DNA of 64,000 bases from Akkermansia muciniphila (GCA_945874895.1 CAMCIC010000001.1:62001-126000); one strand, 5' to 3'. Counted from the first letter of the stretch, positions 45,015 through 54,858 are shown. Program-made: numbers and translations. The notes: generated by a model from the sequence alone, not told the origin.

Positions 45015-46903
45015 GGGATACGAATGCCGATTTGGTAAGCGAGACAGGCAGTCAGCCAGGCGAAGGCCGTCATGAAAAGGAATTGTGACACAGCCCACTT
45101 CCACGAGCCCGTTTCGCGAGCTACCACGGCACTGGTAGGAAGACATTGCAGGGCATAGATGTAAAACAACAACAAGCTGATCAAAGAGGCAGTCGTGAAC
45201 ATCGGACGTCCATCCGGCCATGCGGTATCTTGGAGCGTATCGCGCAGTGAGGCGCGCGCGAGGTTCTCATCCTCAGCTTCTTCGACATGATGCACGATGG
45301 CCATGGAAGAAACAAACACCTCGCGGGCGGCGAAGGAAGTGAGGATGGCGGCACCGGTTTTGCCATCGTGCCCCAATGGACGGAATATCGGCTCAATCAC
45401 GCGGCTGATTCTTCCCATCATACTGTGCGAGAGACGCTCCGCCGGATCATCGGACTCGCTCTTCGGATAGGTTTGCAAAGCCCAAAGTATGATCGAGATC
45501 GCTAAAATGATGGTGCCCGCATTTTTGACAAACGCCCAAGCTCGATCACACACGTGACGGAGTATGTAGTTCCATTGCGGTCGACGAAACGGTGGCAATT
45601 CGATCATGAAATGATGCTTTCGCTCATCCGGTCCGAGTTTTTTACGAAGCACCTTAGCTACCAAAAAAGCCGTGAGTGTACCCGTGGCATAAAGAGCGGT
45701 CATCACCAGCGCTTGCCTCATGCTGCCACCTTCCTTTTCGTGCAATAACAAGGGCACTAGCAACAGATACACGGGAAGACGAGCAGAGCACGACATCCAT
45801 GGCGCGACAAAAATCGTCACCAAGCGCTCTTTCGCGGAATCGATGGTACGGGTGGCCAAGATGCCGGGAATGGCACAGGCGTATGAGCTCAACAGTGGCA
45901 AAAAAGCTTTTCCGGACAGACCCACGCGCGACATCAACCCGTCCATCATAAAGGCCGCCCGTGCCATGTATCCCGAGCTCTCCAGCAAACCGATCAAAAA
46001 AAACAAAAGGACAATCTGAGGCAAAAAAACCAACACGCTGCCCACACCGCCGATGATACCTTGGGTCAGAAGATCGTTCAAATCACCGGGAGCCATGGAA
46101 TTCGAGACCACTGACTGGAGCCATTCTTGGGCGAATTCCAGCCATCCCATGGGGATCTCCGAGAACCGGAAAATGGTCCAAAAGAGCACAAACATCGCCA
46201 CCAAGAGAGCCAACCATCCGCCGATCGGATGCAAAAAAAAGCGGTCGAGTTGATCAGAAAGAGCGACTTGTGCGGCATCGGGACGTCGCGCAGCCAGAAG
46301 ACAGGTCTCGTGAATGAATCGCAGGCGCGCCTCTCGTTTTTCTTCATCACTCATTCCCGGTCGCAGCCATTTTGACTCGGGAGGCAATGGCAATGGGTGG
46401 CGAACGGACTGCTTGAGCTCAATCAATCCTTTGCCGTGACTCGCCTGCATGGGCACGACCGCGATGCCCAGCTGCTCGGATAACAAGCGGGGATCCAGTC
46501 GGATGCCTTGGTTTTCCGCCACGTCAATCATGTTCAATGCCAGAACCATAGGCCGGCCCAATTCCATCAACTCGAGAGTCAGCATCAGGTGGCGTTCGAG
46601 CGCCGAAGCATCCACCACATTGATGATCCATGACGGCGGTGGTTCGAGCGAGTCCTGCCCAAGCAATACACGAGCCGCAATTTGTTGGTCCAAGCTCTCC
46701 GCATTCAGCGCATAGCAACCGGGGAGATCGATCACCCGAACCTTGCGGCCATGTGGCGTGAAAAACTCTCCGGATTTTTTTTCGATGGTCACGCCTGCGT
46801 AATTGCCCACCCTCTGATTCGATCCCGTCAGCGCGTTAAAGATCGTGGTCTTTCCCGCATTCGGATTACCAGCCAGCGCCACTGTGTCCTTGATCTCAGT
46901 CAT
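45011..46903 (-). CDS. feoB: Ferrous iron transporter B
   Basis: A 630-residue GTPase-gated Fe2+ permease. The N-terminal G domain has G1 GNPNAGKTT (residues 12-20), G2 about GNYAGVTIEKK, G3 DLPGCYAL and G4 LNMID. The membrane domain repeats (GVGSVLVFLPQIVLLFFLIG and AIPGILATRTIDSAKERL) carry the family signatures. It is shorter than the 770-residue E. coli protein, as in many FeoB proteins. It is downstream of feoA by 12 bp and overlaps the small Cys-rich protein gene. Confidence 0.95.
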   Translation of the reverse strand: MTEIKDTVALAGNPNAGKTTIFNALTGSNQRVGNYAGVTIEKKSGEFFTPHGRKVRVIDLPGCYALNAESLDQQIAARVLLGQDSLEPPPSWIINVVDASALERHLMLTLELMELGRPMVLALNMIDVAENQGIRLDPRLLSEQLGIAVVPMQASHGKGLIELKQSVRHPLPLPPESKWLRPGMSDEEKREARLRFIHETCLLAARRPDAAQVALSDQLDRFFLHPIGGWLALLVAMFVLFWTIFRFSEIPMGWLEFAQEWLQSVVSNSMAPGDLNDLLTQGIIGGVGSVLVFLPQIVLLFFLIGLLESSGYMARAAFMMDGLMSRVGLSGKAFLPLLSSYACAIPGILATRTIDSAKERLVTIFVAPWMSCSARLPVYLLLVPLLLHEKEGGSMRQALVMTALYATGTLTAFLVAKVLRKKLGPDERKHHFMIELPPFRRPQWNYILRHVCDRAWAFVKNAGTIILAISIILWALQTYPKSESDDPAERLSHSMMGRISRVIEPIFRPLGHDGKTGAAILTSFAAREVFVSSMAIVHHVEEAEDENLARASLRDTLQDTAWPDGRPMFTTASLISLLLFYIYALQCLPTSAVVARETGSWKWAVSQFLFMTAFAWLTACLAYQIGIRIP

Positions 46904-46915
46904 CAGTGAATAGGA

Positions 46916-47176
46916 TCAGGCAGTGGCTTGACCGAGAATTTGATGCGCCAATTCGCGGGATAGTGCCATTTTCGTGCCACAAACGGTGCAAAGCACGTTA
47001 CGACCATCCGTGATTTTTTTCACCCGCATGCTCTCGCAAAAACCCATTTGGCGCAGCCGCTCGCAAGCAGGACCGTTCAGAAAACGGATGTGGAATTCGC
47101 AACCAACTTTCGCCTGCTCCAGCGAGATCAACGAATCCTGCTGGATGGTTTGAGCGATGGATGCTGTGGCAGACAC
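46916..47176 (-). CDS. feoA: FeoA-domain protein
   Basis: The 86-residue SH3-like protein supports FeoB. FeoA features are SLEQAKVGCEFHIRFLNG, RLRQMGFCESMRVKKITDG and a closing MALSRELAHQILG. GTG 47176 is the chosen start because it yields the usual size and lies just downstream of a Fur-box-like site; no ATG is in frame nearby. Several cysteines (VGCEF, GPACERL, GFCES, LCTVCGTK) are more than usual and could bind metal. Confidence 0.85.
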   Translation of the reverse strand: MSATASIAQTIQQDSLISLEQAKVGCEFHIRFLNGPACERLRQMGFCESMRVKKITDGRNVLCTVCGTKMALSRELAHQILGQATA

Positions 47177-47191
47177 AAGAAGAGCATAGCT

Positions 47192-47212
47192 TATTGAGAT
47201 TGATTTGCAATA
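47192..47212 (-). promoter_or_regulatory. Fur-box-like operator upstream of feoA
   Basis: On the minus strand the site reads TATTGCAAATCAATCTCAAT followed by A, an imperfect 21-bp palindrome with TATTG/CAATA ends. It resembles Fur boxes of the form GCAAATNATTCTCA. It ends 16 bp upstream of the feoA start codon, which fits Fe2+-dependent repression of the feo operon. No fur gene is in the window. Confidence 0.6.
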
Positions 47213-47365
47213 GCAGATGCGAAAAAAAGGCGACTTTTCTCGGATTGTCAGTTCGAGCGTCAAGGAATCCGTAAGCGCGTCATTCCGGGCTTGCTCAACG
47301 TCGTCCACTCGATTACGTCCGTGGCGGGTCGATCAGTCGATCGTCCACTCACCCACTCTCATTCT

Positions 47366-48907
47366 ATGGCCATTCAACGCGCGTTACTATCGGTATCGGA
47401 CAAATCGGGCTTGATCGATTTTGCCCAAGGACTCCATCGCTTCGGCGTCGAACTTCTCTCCACAGGCGGCACGGCCAAATCGCTTCGCGAAGCGGGTCTG
47501 CCCGTGATCGATGTAGCGGACTACACCGGTGCGCCTGAACTTTTTGAAGGCCGAGTGAAAACCCTGCACCCAAAAGTTCATGGAGGATTGCTGCAAAAAC
47601 GCGATGACGCGGAACATCAAGCACAAGCGACCGAGCATTCCATTCCTACGATTGACCTCGTCGTGGTCAATCTCTACCCCTTTGAGCAAACCATCATGCG
47701 CGAGGGCGTAACTCTGGAAGAGGCGATCGAAAACATCGACATCGGTGGTCCTTCGATGCTTCGTAGCGCCTCGAAAAATTACGCCAGTGTTACTGTCGTC
47801 ACCGATCCAAAGGACTACGACCGCGTTCTCGGGCAAATGCAGGAAAACAACGGCGACACCACCCTCGCTTTGCGTGAAGAACTTGCGGTGAAGGTTTTCC
47901 TCCGCACCTCGCAGTATGACGCTGCCATCACAAACTACCTGGGCAAATGCCAAAACGGCACACGCTGCCATCTGACCATCAATCTGCCTCTCGATCAAGA
48001 ACTGCGCTACGGTGATAACCCACACCAGAAAGCGGCTCTCTACGGCAACTTTGGCTCCTGTTTCACGCAGATCCAAGGCAAAGAGCTCAGCTACACCAAT
48101 GTGCTTGATATAGAAGCCGCCGCCGACCTCATTCTCGACTTCCGCCGTCCTACCGTAGGCATTCTCAAGCACACCAACCCTTGCGGTGTGGGTCAGGACG
48201 ATGAGGATTTGCGCGTTGCTTGGCAAAAAGCCTTTGAAACGGATCGTCAAGCTCCGTTCGGCGGTGTGATCGTGGTCAACCGACCACTCACCGAAGCACT
48301 CGCAAGGGTGATTTCGGAAATTTTCACCGACGTGATCATCGCTCCAGACTTTGAAGCAGGAGCCCGCGCCCTCTTGCAGAAAAAGAAAAACCTTCGCATC
48401 ATGAAGATGAACGAGGCTTATCTCAAAGCCAAGACGGACCCCGTCATCCGCTCTTGCCCCGGCGGCATCATGGTGATGGATCGCGATCATACCGCTTTGG
48501 GACTCGACCATTTGGAAGAAAAAGTCGTGACCAAACGCCCACCAACGCAGGAGGAACTTCGCGCCATGCGCTTCGCTTGGCGCATCGTCAAACACGTCAA
48601 GTCAAACGCCATCGTCTATGCCACATCGGATCGCACCTTGGGCATCGGCGCCGGACAAATGAGCCGCATCGATAGCTCACGCATCGCCGTTTGGAAAGCC
48701 AAAGAAGCGGGACTGGATCTCAAGGGATCGGTCATTGCCTCTGATGCCATGTTCCCCTTTGCCGATGGGCTGCAAACCGCCATCGATGCCGGCGTCACAG
48801 CCTGCATCCAGCCTGGTGGCTCCATGCGCGATGAGGAAGTGATTGCTGCCGCCGATGCTGCGGGCATTGCCATGGTCTTCACGGGCCACCGCCATTTCAG
48901 GCATTGA
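47366..48907 (+). CDS. purH: Bifunctional AICAR transformylase/IMP cyclohydrolase
   Basis: Catalyses the last two purine steps, AICAR to FAICAR to IMP. The 513-residue protein starts [19 protein letters not shown], with [13 protein letters not shown] and [13 protein letters not shown] in the cyclohydrolase domain. The transformylase domain contains [34 protein letters not shown] and the final [13 protein letters not shown] 47366 is chosen by homology, since the frame is open upstream into the feoA promoter region. Confidence 0.97.
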   Translation: MAIQRALLSVSDKSGLIDFAQGLHRFGVELLSTGGTAKSLREAGLPVIDVADYTGAPELFEGRVKTLHPKVHGGLLQKRDDAEHQAQATEHSIPTIDLVVVNLYPFEQTIMREGVTLEEAIENIDIGGPSMLRSASKNYASVTVVTDPKDYDRVLGQMQENNGDTTLALREELAVKVFLRTSQYDAAITNYLGKCQNGTRCHLTINLPLDQELRYGDNPHQKAALYGNFGSCFTQIQGKELSYTNVLDIEAAADLILDFRRPTVGILKHTNPCGVGQDDEDLRVAWQKAFETDRQAPFGGVIVVNRPLTEALARVISEIFTDVIIAPDFEAGARALLQKKKNLRIMKMNEAYLKAKTDPVIRSCPGGIMVMDRDHTALGLDHLEEKVVTKRPPTQEELRAMRFAWRIVKHVKSNAIVYATSDRTLGIGAGQMSRIDSSRIAVWKAKEAGLDLKGSVIASDAMFPFADGLQTAIDAGVTACIQPGGSMRDEEVIAAADAAGIAMVFTGHRHFRH

Positions 48908-48916
48908 TGGAAATCC

Positions 48917-49651
48917 TTACAAATTCTCCAATGCGAGGGCGTGTAAGCCCTCAAAGGTGAGGTGAGGATCCACGTATTGAATCAAATCCACGTCTTTTGC
49001 GATCAAAGCAGCATCGCCTCCAGTGGCGATGATGGTGACCTTACCCGCGATTTCTTCTAACAATTTTTGAAGGATTTCCCGGACCAAGCCGCGATATCCG
49101 ATCACCGCACCGGCCAGCATGGCCTCTTGCGTGGACTGGCCGATGGCACGTTGTGGTTCAGCCAGATCGATGAGTGGCAGCAGGGCGGTTTTGCGATGGA
49201 GGTAATCATTCATTGCACCTAAGCCGGGCGCGATGACACCGCCGCAATACGCGGGAGAGGCGGATATCACATCAAAAGTCACAGCTGTGCCGAAATCGAT
49301 CACGATCGCCGGTGTGCTGTAGTGCTTGACCACTCCTACGGCATTGGCCAGTCGATCAGCGCCAATTTGTTGGGGCAATGGATAATCGATGCTCAGTGGC
49401 ATACGACTCTCACAATTCATTTGATGAAACGGTTTCCCCGATGCCAAGACACCGCGCAAGATTTCAGCCTTCTCCGGCACGACCGAGCAGAGCAAAACGG
49501 CATCGTATTCGATCTTGGAAATCAGATGTCCCACCGACTCCCACGAGATTTCACTGGTGGGAATCCATTGTTGCCAATCGAGCAACTGCTGCTCGTTCGC
49601 CAAGCGGAATTTGGTGCGCGTGTTCGAATTATCAATGAGAAGATAGATCAT
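48917..49651 (-). CDS. coaX: Type III pantothenate kinase
   Basis: Phosphorylates pantothenate, the first step to coenzyme A. The 244-residue ASKHA-fold protein starts [15 protein letters not shown], with the type III signatures [26 protein letters not shown] and [15 protein letters not shown]; the ATP-site glycines lie in [11 protein letters not shown]. It requires a monovalent cation and resists CoA feedback, as a family trait. It is convergent with purH. The upstream small gene ends 1 bp before its ATG. Confidence 0.94.
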   Translation of the reverse strand: MIYLLIDNSNTRTKFRLANEQQLLDWQQWIPTSEISWESVGHLISKIEYDAVLLCSVVPEKAEILRGVLASGKPFHQMNCESRMPLSIDYPLPQQIGADRLANAVGVVKHYSTPAIVIDFGTAVTFDVISASPAYCGGVIAPGLGAMNDYLHRKTALLPLIDLAEPQRAIGQSTQEAMLAGAVIGYRGLVREILQKLLEEIAGKVTIIATGGDAALIAKDVDLIQYVDPHLTFEGLHALALENL

Positions 49652-49652
49652 G

Positions 49653-50078
49653 TTACCACTGGGTTTGGCGATACGTGCGGCGATGTCCGTTTTTCAGTAC
49701 AATCCCTCCGCTTTTTTTAATCAGCAAATTCTCCCCCTGCAACTGCAAGCTCCATTCCCGGGTTAAGTCATTTGCGTTGAGCCAAAAGCGGATCTGACAC
49801 GTTTTTCTATCTTTGCTCACGCGTGCGTCCGCAGGATTCATCCGAGTGCCTTGCGCGTCTACCAGATCGCAGAGCGGAGGTTCATCCCCGATCAGACTCT
49901 CCCGGTGTTTCAATTCGACTTCCACCCAGACCGAACCGTGATCCCGACGCACCGAAACTTCTTCCACCTGCCATGGCGAAGCCTGTCCCATTTGATAGGG
50001 ACGCAGCCATTGCCATGCGGTCCATAGCACAGAGAGCAGAAGGACACATGTGAGCAGTAATGTAACCCGTCGGGGCAT
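49653..50078 (-). CDS. Small exported or membrane-anchored protein, unknown
   Basis: The 141-residue protein begins PRRVTLLLTCVLLLSVLWTAW, one N-terminal membrane segment or uncleaved signal. The remainder is beta-rich with a polar surface (VSVRRDHGSVWVEVELKH; CQIRFWLNANDLTREWSLQL). No family recognised. ATG 50078 is chosen because the helix follows directly. It ends 1 bp before the coaX start, so it is probably the first gene of the coaX transcript. Confidence 0.6.
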   Translation of the reverse strand: MPRRVTLLLTCVLLLSVLWTAWQWLRPYQMGQASPWQVEEVSVRRDHGSVWVEVELKHRESLIGDEPPLCDLVDAQGTRMNPADARVSKDRKTCQIRFWLNANDLTREWSLQLQGENLLIKKSGGIVLKNGHRRTYRQTQW

Positions 50079-50112
50079 GACGGCAACTGACGCTTCCGCG
50101 AACAAATTGCAA

Positions 50113-50149
50113 TAAAAAAAGCCTGATCGAGCGGAACTCGATCAGGCTT
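50113..50149 (-). terminator. Rho-independent terminator of amtB
   Basis: On the minus strand a perfect 13-bp stem (AAGCCTGATCGAG / CTCGATCAGGCTT) closes a 5-nt TTCCG loop and is followed by an uninterrupted T-tract. It lies 45 bp downstream of the amtB stop and insulates it from the next minus-strand genes. Confidence 0.92.
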
Positions 50150-50193
50150 GGCAGAAGAGCTAGGATCGCGAAATCCGCGTCTCACCGGAGACA

Positions 50194-51729
50194 TCAATGC
50201 TCATACCCTTGTTCACCGTGGTCGGAGATATCTAGACCTTCGCGCTCGGCTTCTGTCGATGGACGCAAACCGACGATCGATTTGACCACGAACGCAATCA
50301 CCACTGTGGCAGCGATGGAGAGCACCAACGTGATGCCAATGGCGGTCAACTGACCGGACATCAGAGCACCCTTATCAAGAGCCAGCTTTCCGTCAGCAGC
50401 AGCTTTAGCAAGACCATTTTTACCAGCGTAGTCAGCCAGCAGGAGGTTCGCATTCGCATCACTCGTAGCAAGGAAACCTGTCATCAGAGCGCCTAAGGTT
50501 CCGCCCACAGCGTGGACTCCGAAGGTATCCAAGGCATCATCGTATCCAAGTTTGGATTTGACCACTGCCACAAAGATGTATGGCACAACACCGGCGCATA
50601 CACCGATGATCATGGCACCGCTGGCATCAATGAATCCACAAGCAGGAGTGACGACCACGAGACCACCCACGATCCCAGAGCAGAATCCGAGAACGGAAGG
50701 CTTGCCGCGGTGGAATCCTTCAATCATGGCCCAGAAAAAACCTGCTGTAGCAGCAGCCAGCGTGGTCGTCATGAATGCGTTAGCGCCCACACCATCAGCA
50801 GCCAGTGCCGATCCAGCATTGAAGCCATACCATCCGACCCATAACATTCCCGTGCCGACAAAGCACAACACCATGCTGTGAGGTGACATTTTCTCTTTGC
50901 CAAATCCCGTGCGCTTGCCGAGCAGAATGCAGAGAATCAGAGCAGACCATCCGGATGTCATGTGCACCACTGTGCCACCGGCGAAGTCGATCGCGAGAAC
51001 CTTGGCATCGCCATTCCACACTCCGTTCATGAGACCCGTGCCACCCCAAACCATGTGAGCCATGGGGAAATAAACCACCAACATCCAGAGGAAAACAAAG
51101 AGCATGATGGCACTATATTTCATCCGCTCAGCCACAGCACCAATGATCAAAGCTGGGGTGATGATGGCGAACATCAACTGGAACATGCAGAACACACTTT
51201 GAGAAATCCATCCCGCATAGGTGGTGTTGGGTGCAGCGCCCACACCCTTGAGGAAAAAGTATTCTGTTCCACCAAGGTAGGGAGAGTTAAAGTTGCTGCC
51301 AAACACCAAGCTGTAGCCGACAGCCCACCACAGAATGGCAACGATACCTGCGATTCCAGCGCACTGGGCGCAAATCGAAAGCACGTTCTTACTGCGCACC
51401 AGACCGCCGTAGAACAACGCGAGACCGGGCAGAGTCATAAACAAGACCAAAGCCGCACACACCATGATGAAGGCGTTGTGCCCCGGTCCAGCGATATCCT
51501 TGAGCTGGTGGGTCGGCGCCACATTGTTGAAATACGCCTCCAAATCAGCAACCCGGTCTTCCACTGTGGGAGAGGCAGGTTGATCAGCCGGAGTCGCTGT
51601 CGATGCCTCGGCAACGGGAGCCGTAGGCTGAGGTTCCTGGGCAAGTGCCATGGGAGATAGCAGGCCCAACATTGCGGCACCGAGCAAAAGAAACTTTGCC
51701 GGTATGTCTCGATAGGATCGTTTAGTCAT
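50194..51729 (-). CDS. amtB: Ammonium transporter
   Basis: A 511-residue Amt/Rh channel. A signal peptide (FLLLGAAMLGLLSPMALAQ) precedes a periplasmic extension rich in Pro/Thr/Ala (residues about 30-60), so it is longer than the usual 400-450. The channel part begins GHNAFIMVCAALVLFMTLPGLALFYGGLVRSKNVLS and contains the twin-His region. FAGGTVVHMTSGWSALIL and HAVGGTLGALMTGFLA are Amt signatures. No glnK/PII gene is beside it. The upstream sigma-54 promoter suggests expression under nitrogen limitation. Confidence 0.95.
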   Translation of the reverse strand: MTKRSYRDIPAKFLLLGAAMLGLLSPMALAQEPQPTAPVAEASTATPADQPASPTVEDRVADLEAYFNNVAPTHQLKDIAGPGHNAFIMVCAALVLFMTLPGLALFYGGLVRSKNVLSICAQCAGIAGIVAILWWAVGYSLVFGSNFNSPYLGGTEYFFLKGVGAAPNTTYAGWISQSVFCMFQLMFAIITPALIIGAVAERMKYSAIMLFVFLWMLVVYFPMAHMVWGGTGLMNGVWNGDAKVLAIDFAGGTVVHMTSGWSALILCILLGKRTGFGKEKMSPHSMVLCFVGTGMLWVGWYGFNAGSALAADGVGANAFMTTTLAAATAGFFWAMIEGFHRGKPSVLGFCSGIVGGLVVVTPACGFIDASGAMIIGVCAGVVPYIFVAVVKSKLGYDDALDTFGVHAVGGTLGALMTGFLATSDANANLLLADYAGKNGLAKAAADGKLALDKGALMSGQLTAIGITLVLSIAATVVIAFVVKSIVGLRPSTEAEREGLDISDHGEQGYEH

Positions 51730-51791
51730 ATAGTGTGATCGGGTTAGATCAAAACGAGGTTTTTCTCTTTTTGATGTTCACCGGATCATTT

Positions 51792-51807
51792 AGCAGGATG
51801 CGTGCCA
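51792..51807 (-). promoter_or_regulatory. Sigma-54 (-24/-12) promoter of amtB
   Basis: On the minus strand the sequence is TGGCACGCATCCTGCT. It matches TGGCACG-N4-TTGCW with one mismatch (C for the first T of TTGC) and has the required GG-to-GC spacing. It lies 62 bp upstream of the amtB ATG. Two CATGCGA repeats 18 bp apart (51920-51926 and 51938-51944) lie further upstream, where an activator could bind. Confidence 0.85.
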
Positions 51808-52003
51808 ACTTTCTCCACACAAGATGGGCACGCCGGTTTTGATCTGCCATCAAGGTGTCACACTCAGATTTCCGCATTCATTCAAAAGCCTTTTGCTTGC
51901 ATTCGCAGAGTTCTCATAACATGCGATAAAAACGAACCATGCGACTCCCATGCTAGCCAAACATTGGAAGAGCGATTCACACATACAGAAGTCACGATCG
52001 AAC

Positions 52004-52600
52004 TTATAGCAATCCAAGAAGCCCCGCGGCGGACTCCAGCTCATCATGCCGATCGGGATGATAGAGATGGCAGTGGAAACCAAAACGCCTGCCCGTTTCG
52101 ATGTTGGCGATCAAATCATCAATGTAAAAAGTCTGTTCAGGTATGAGCTCGTAACGCTCCGTGGCGATCTGATAAAACTCATCGTGAGGTTTCATGCAGC
52201 CAATCTCATATGACATCACAGCGCCGTGAAAATGACGAAAAACGGAAAATGCATCGAATATCCAGGGGTGATGAAGCGGATTGATGTTGGAAAACAAAAT
52301 GAGCCGGTGTCCCTGATCCGCCCATCGCATCGCCAACTCCCAGGTTCCGGGAATCGGCGTGAAAATCGATCGCCAAGCGGCGGTGAAATCTTCTGCGCTG
52401 GCTTCCGTGCCCAGAGTAGCCAAAGACCAGTCAATGAAATCATCCGCACTGATGCGCCCGGATTCAAGGTCGTCGCGTTTCAAATCAAGCAAACGCAGAC
52501 GCTCCGCAGCCTGACCCTGATGCGGAGGAATCAGCGCATGAAGCGCGTCCTTGTAATCGAAACGCAACAGAACGTTTCCGATGTCAAAAAGAATTGTCAT
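52004..52600 (-). CDS. HAD-superfamily hydrolase
   Basis: A 198-residue phosphatase-like protein. The N-terminal motif is TILFDIGNVLLRFDYKDAL, with the general-acid second Asp of DxD replaced by Gly, as in YihX-type alpha-glucose-1-phosphatases. LILFSNINPLHHP carries motif II, EIGCMKPHDEFYQ motif III with the conserved Lys, and FYIDDLIANIETG motif IV. It probably dephosphorylates a sugar phosphate; the substrate is unknown. It is separated from amtB by 274 bp. Confidence 0.85.
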   Translation of the reverse strand: MTILFDIGNVLLRFDYKDALHALIPPHQGQAAERLRLLDLKRDDLESGRISADDFIDWSLATLGTEASAEDFTAAWRSIFTPIPGTWELAMRWADQGHRLILFSNINPLHHPWIFDAFSVFRHFHGAVMSYEIGCMKPHDEFYQIATERYELIPEQTFYIDDLIANIETGRRFGFHCHLYHPDRHDELESAAGLLGLL

Positions 52601-52691
52601 GCACTCACCCTCTGCCGTGTGATGCTCCTTGGAAAGGACAAAAATGCAGGATTGTGATTGTCTTTTGCTGTCTCCTGACTAGATTGCGTCC

Positions 52692-53636
52692 GTGACAAAG
52701 CAATGGTTGAAAAACGGGATTTTGCTGCTGTGGGCATGCGTGTCCGGAGTGGCATCGGCACAAGAAGCCTACATGGTGGTCGAGGCACACTCGGGGAAAG
52801 TAATTCTTGCGCAAAACTCCCAACTCAAGCGTCCGGTTGCGAGTCTAACGAAAATCTGCACGGGCGTGATAGCTACGGATTGGGCGATTGCCACTCAGCA
52901 GGATTTGAAAAAAGTCATGGCTACTGTGCCAGAATCGATTACCCGCGTCGGCGGTCCTAATCCTCTGAACCTACAACCGGGACAACAAATCAGTTTGTCC
53001 GATGCTCTCTATGCGGCCCTATTGGCCTCGGACAATCTCTCCGCCATGACCATCGCCGATCACATCGGGCGTGACATGAACAACCGTAGAGGACGACAGG
53101 AAGATCCTGTATGGTCATTCGTTAAGGAAATGAATGAGCTTGCGCGCGTTCTTGGCATGCGAAACACGCGGTTCCTCAATCCTCATGGGTTGGAACTGCC
53201 CAAGCAAGAAGGATACTCCACTGCGGCCGATATCGCCAAGCTTTCGATTTACGCGATGCGCCGTCCAGCCTTCGCATTTTTTGTGCGCCAAAAAAACCGC
53301 TCCATCACCGTAGCGGGGAAATCCTACAACCTGTCCAACACCAATCAACTGGTGGGGGAAGCGGGTATTCTTGGCATTAAAACTGGACAAACATCGGCCG
53401 CTGGTTCCTGCCTGGCGACCTCGATGGAAAAAGACCCTCTTGTCAGAACCAAGCCAGATGGAACAAAAGGCGCGACGCCACGGCGCATGATTGTGGTTTT
53501 GCTCAACAGTGACGACCGCTTTGGTCGCACCCGCGGACTGCTTCAATCCGGTTGGCAAGGCTACGATCAATGGCTCTCAGCAGGAGGAATCGTTCAGGAT
53601 CCCAGACGCGAAATTTTGCCTGTGCCAAAATTTTAA
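52692..53636 (+). CDS. Exported D-alanyl-D-alanine carboxypeptidase (S11)
   Basis: A 314-residue low-mass penicillin-binding protein that trims D-Ala from peptidoglycan stems. The signal peptide is GILLLWACVSGVASA. The active-site triad is complete: SLTK (51-54), SDN (113-115) and KTG (230-232, in GIKTGQTSAAGSC). It lacks the C-terminal amphipathic anchor domain of DacA/DacC. The start codon is GTG at 52692. Confidence 0.93.
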   Translation: MTKQWLKNGILLLWACVSGVASAQEAYMVVEAHSGKVILAQNSQLKRPVASLTKICTGVIATDWAIATQQDLKKVMATVPESITRVGGPNPLNLQPGQQISLSDALYAALLASDNLSAMTIADHIGRDMNNRRGRQEDPVWSFVKEMNELARVLGMRNTRFLNPHGLELPKQEGYSTAADIAKLSIYAMRRPAFAFFVRQKNRSITVAGKSYNLSNTNQLVGEAGILGIKTGQTSAAGSCLATSMEKDPLVRTKPDGTKGATPRRMIVVLLNSDDRFGRTRGLLQSGWQGYDQWLSAGGIVQDPRREILPVPKF

Positions 53637-53672
53637 TTCCGCACAGACCTTACTACCTCACGACAAAAACGT

Positions 53673-54746
53673 ATGAAAATTGGAATATTGAATAGCGGCG
53701 GAGATTGTCCGGGACTGAATGCGGTAATTCACGGCGTGGTAGGAGCGGCCGCCGAACTGGGATGGGAGGTCGTCGGTTTCCGCGATGGATTCGAGGGACT
53801 GCTGCCACCGGGAGACTTCATGATGCTCAGCCCTGAAGATACCGTGGGCATTCTCAAATTGGGAGGCACGATCCTCGGCACCACCAACAAAGGGCATTTC
53901 GCCGCTAAAGTCGGCGTGGGCGAGGTGAGCGGAGTTCCCAAAGAAATTGTTGAAAAAGCCAAACGCACCATGGAGCAAATGGGCATAGGTGCACTCGTTG
54001 TCGTAGGTGGCGACGGCTCCCTCACAACCGGACTTCAACTCTATCAGGAAGGCTGGCCCATCATCGGAGTGCCCAAAACCATCGACAACGATTTGCAGGC
54101 CACGGCGATGACTTTCGGTTTCGACAGCGCGGTCAGCGCCGTGGTCGATGGACTGGACCGACTTCACACTACTGCCGCCAGTCACAAACGCGTGATGGTC
54201 TTGGAAGTCATGGGTCGGCATGCCGGATGGATCGCCCTGTGGGGTGGAATGGCTGGTGGAGCGAACGTAGTGCTGTTGCCGGAAATTCCCTTCGATATGG
54301 AAAAAGTTGCCGCACACATCCGCGCACGCGAAGCAGCGGGCTGCCACAGCACCCTTGTGGTCGTCGCGGAAGGAGCCCGACTTCCTGATGGTCATGTGAT
54401 GAGCATCGATGAAAACAAAGGTGGGGAAGTTCGCTTGGGTGGTATGGGCGAATACGTGGCGCATCAGATTGAGAAGCTCACGGGCAAAGAAACACGTGCC
54501 TGCATTCTTGGGCATTTGCAAAGGGGGGGCGCTCCCACTTCACTCGATCGCATTCTCGGCGTGCGCTTTGGCGTGATGGCTGTCAAACTTGCCGCGGAAG
54601 GACGTTTCGGCCGCATGGTAAGCTACCAATCCTATCATGTGGATTCCGTTCCGATCGAGGAAGCGGTGAACCAATTGCGCCTCGTCAATCCTACCGGAGA
54701 GATGGTGCAGGCGGCCCGGGCGATCGGCATTTGCTTTGGTGATTGA
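53673..54746 (+). CDS. pfkA: 6-Phosphofructokinase
   Basis: Phosphorylates fructose-6-phosphate in glycolysis. The 357-residue protein begins KIGILNSGGDCPGLNAVI and has GGDGS (112-116), PKTIDND (134-140, catalytic D138) and MGRHAGWIAL. The Gly after the Asp in GGDGS (equivalent to E. coli G104) points to ATP rather than pyrophosphate use. Lys in PKTIDND (equivalent to position 124) places it in the mixed clade III, where Gly104/Lys124 proteins are ATP-dependent. It lies 36 bp after the carboxypeptidase. Confidence 0.94.
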   Translation: MKIGILNSGGDCPGLNAVIHGVVGAAAELGWEVVGFRDGFEGLLPPGDFMMLSPEDTVGILKLGGTILGTTNKGHFAAKVGVGEVSGVPKEIVEKAKRTMEQMGIGALVVVGGDGSLTTGLQLYQEGWPIIGVPKTIDNDLQATAMTFGFDSAVSAVVDGLDRLHTTAASHKRVMVLEVMGRHAGWIALWGGMAGGANVVLLPEIPFDMEKVAAHIRAREAAGCHSTLVVVAEGARLPDGHVMSIDENKGGEVRLGGMGEYVAHQIEKLTGKETRACILGHLQRGGAPTSLDRILGVRFGVMAVKLAAEGRFGRMVSYQSYHVDSVPIEEAVNQLRLVNPTGEMVQAARAIGICFGD

Positions 54747-54858
54747 ACCTAGGAGAGTTCGCCATGAAGGCAGCACAAGCCCGCCGCAATGAGGATCCCA
54801 TGATAATTCTCAATTCGGTGTTTTCACGAAGCAAGGAACCTGATTGAATCATCCCGCC

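Noticed and set aside
47387-48595. 402-residue minus-strand frame inside purH
   Set aside because: Antisense shadow of purH, which shows all its motifs.
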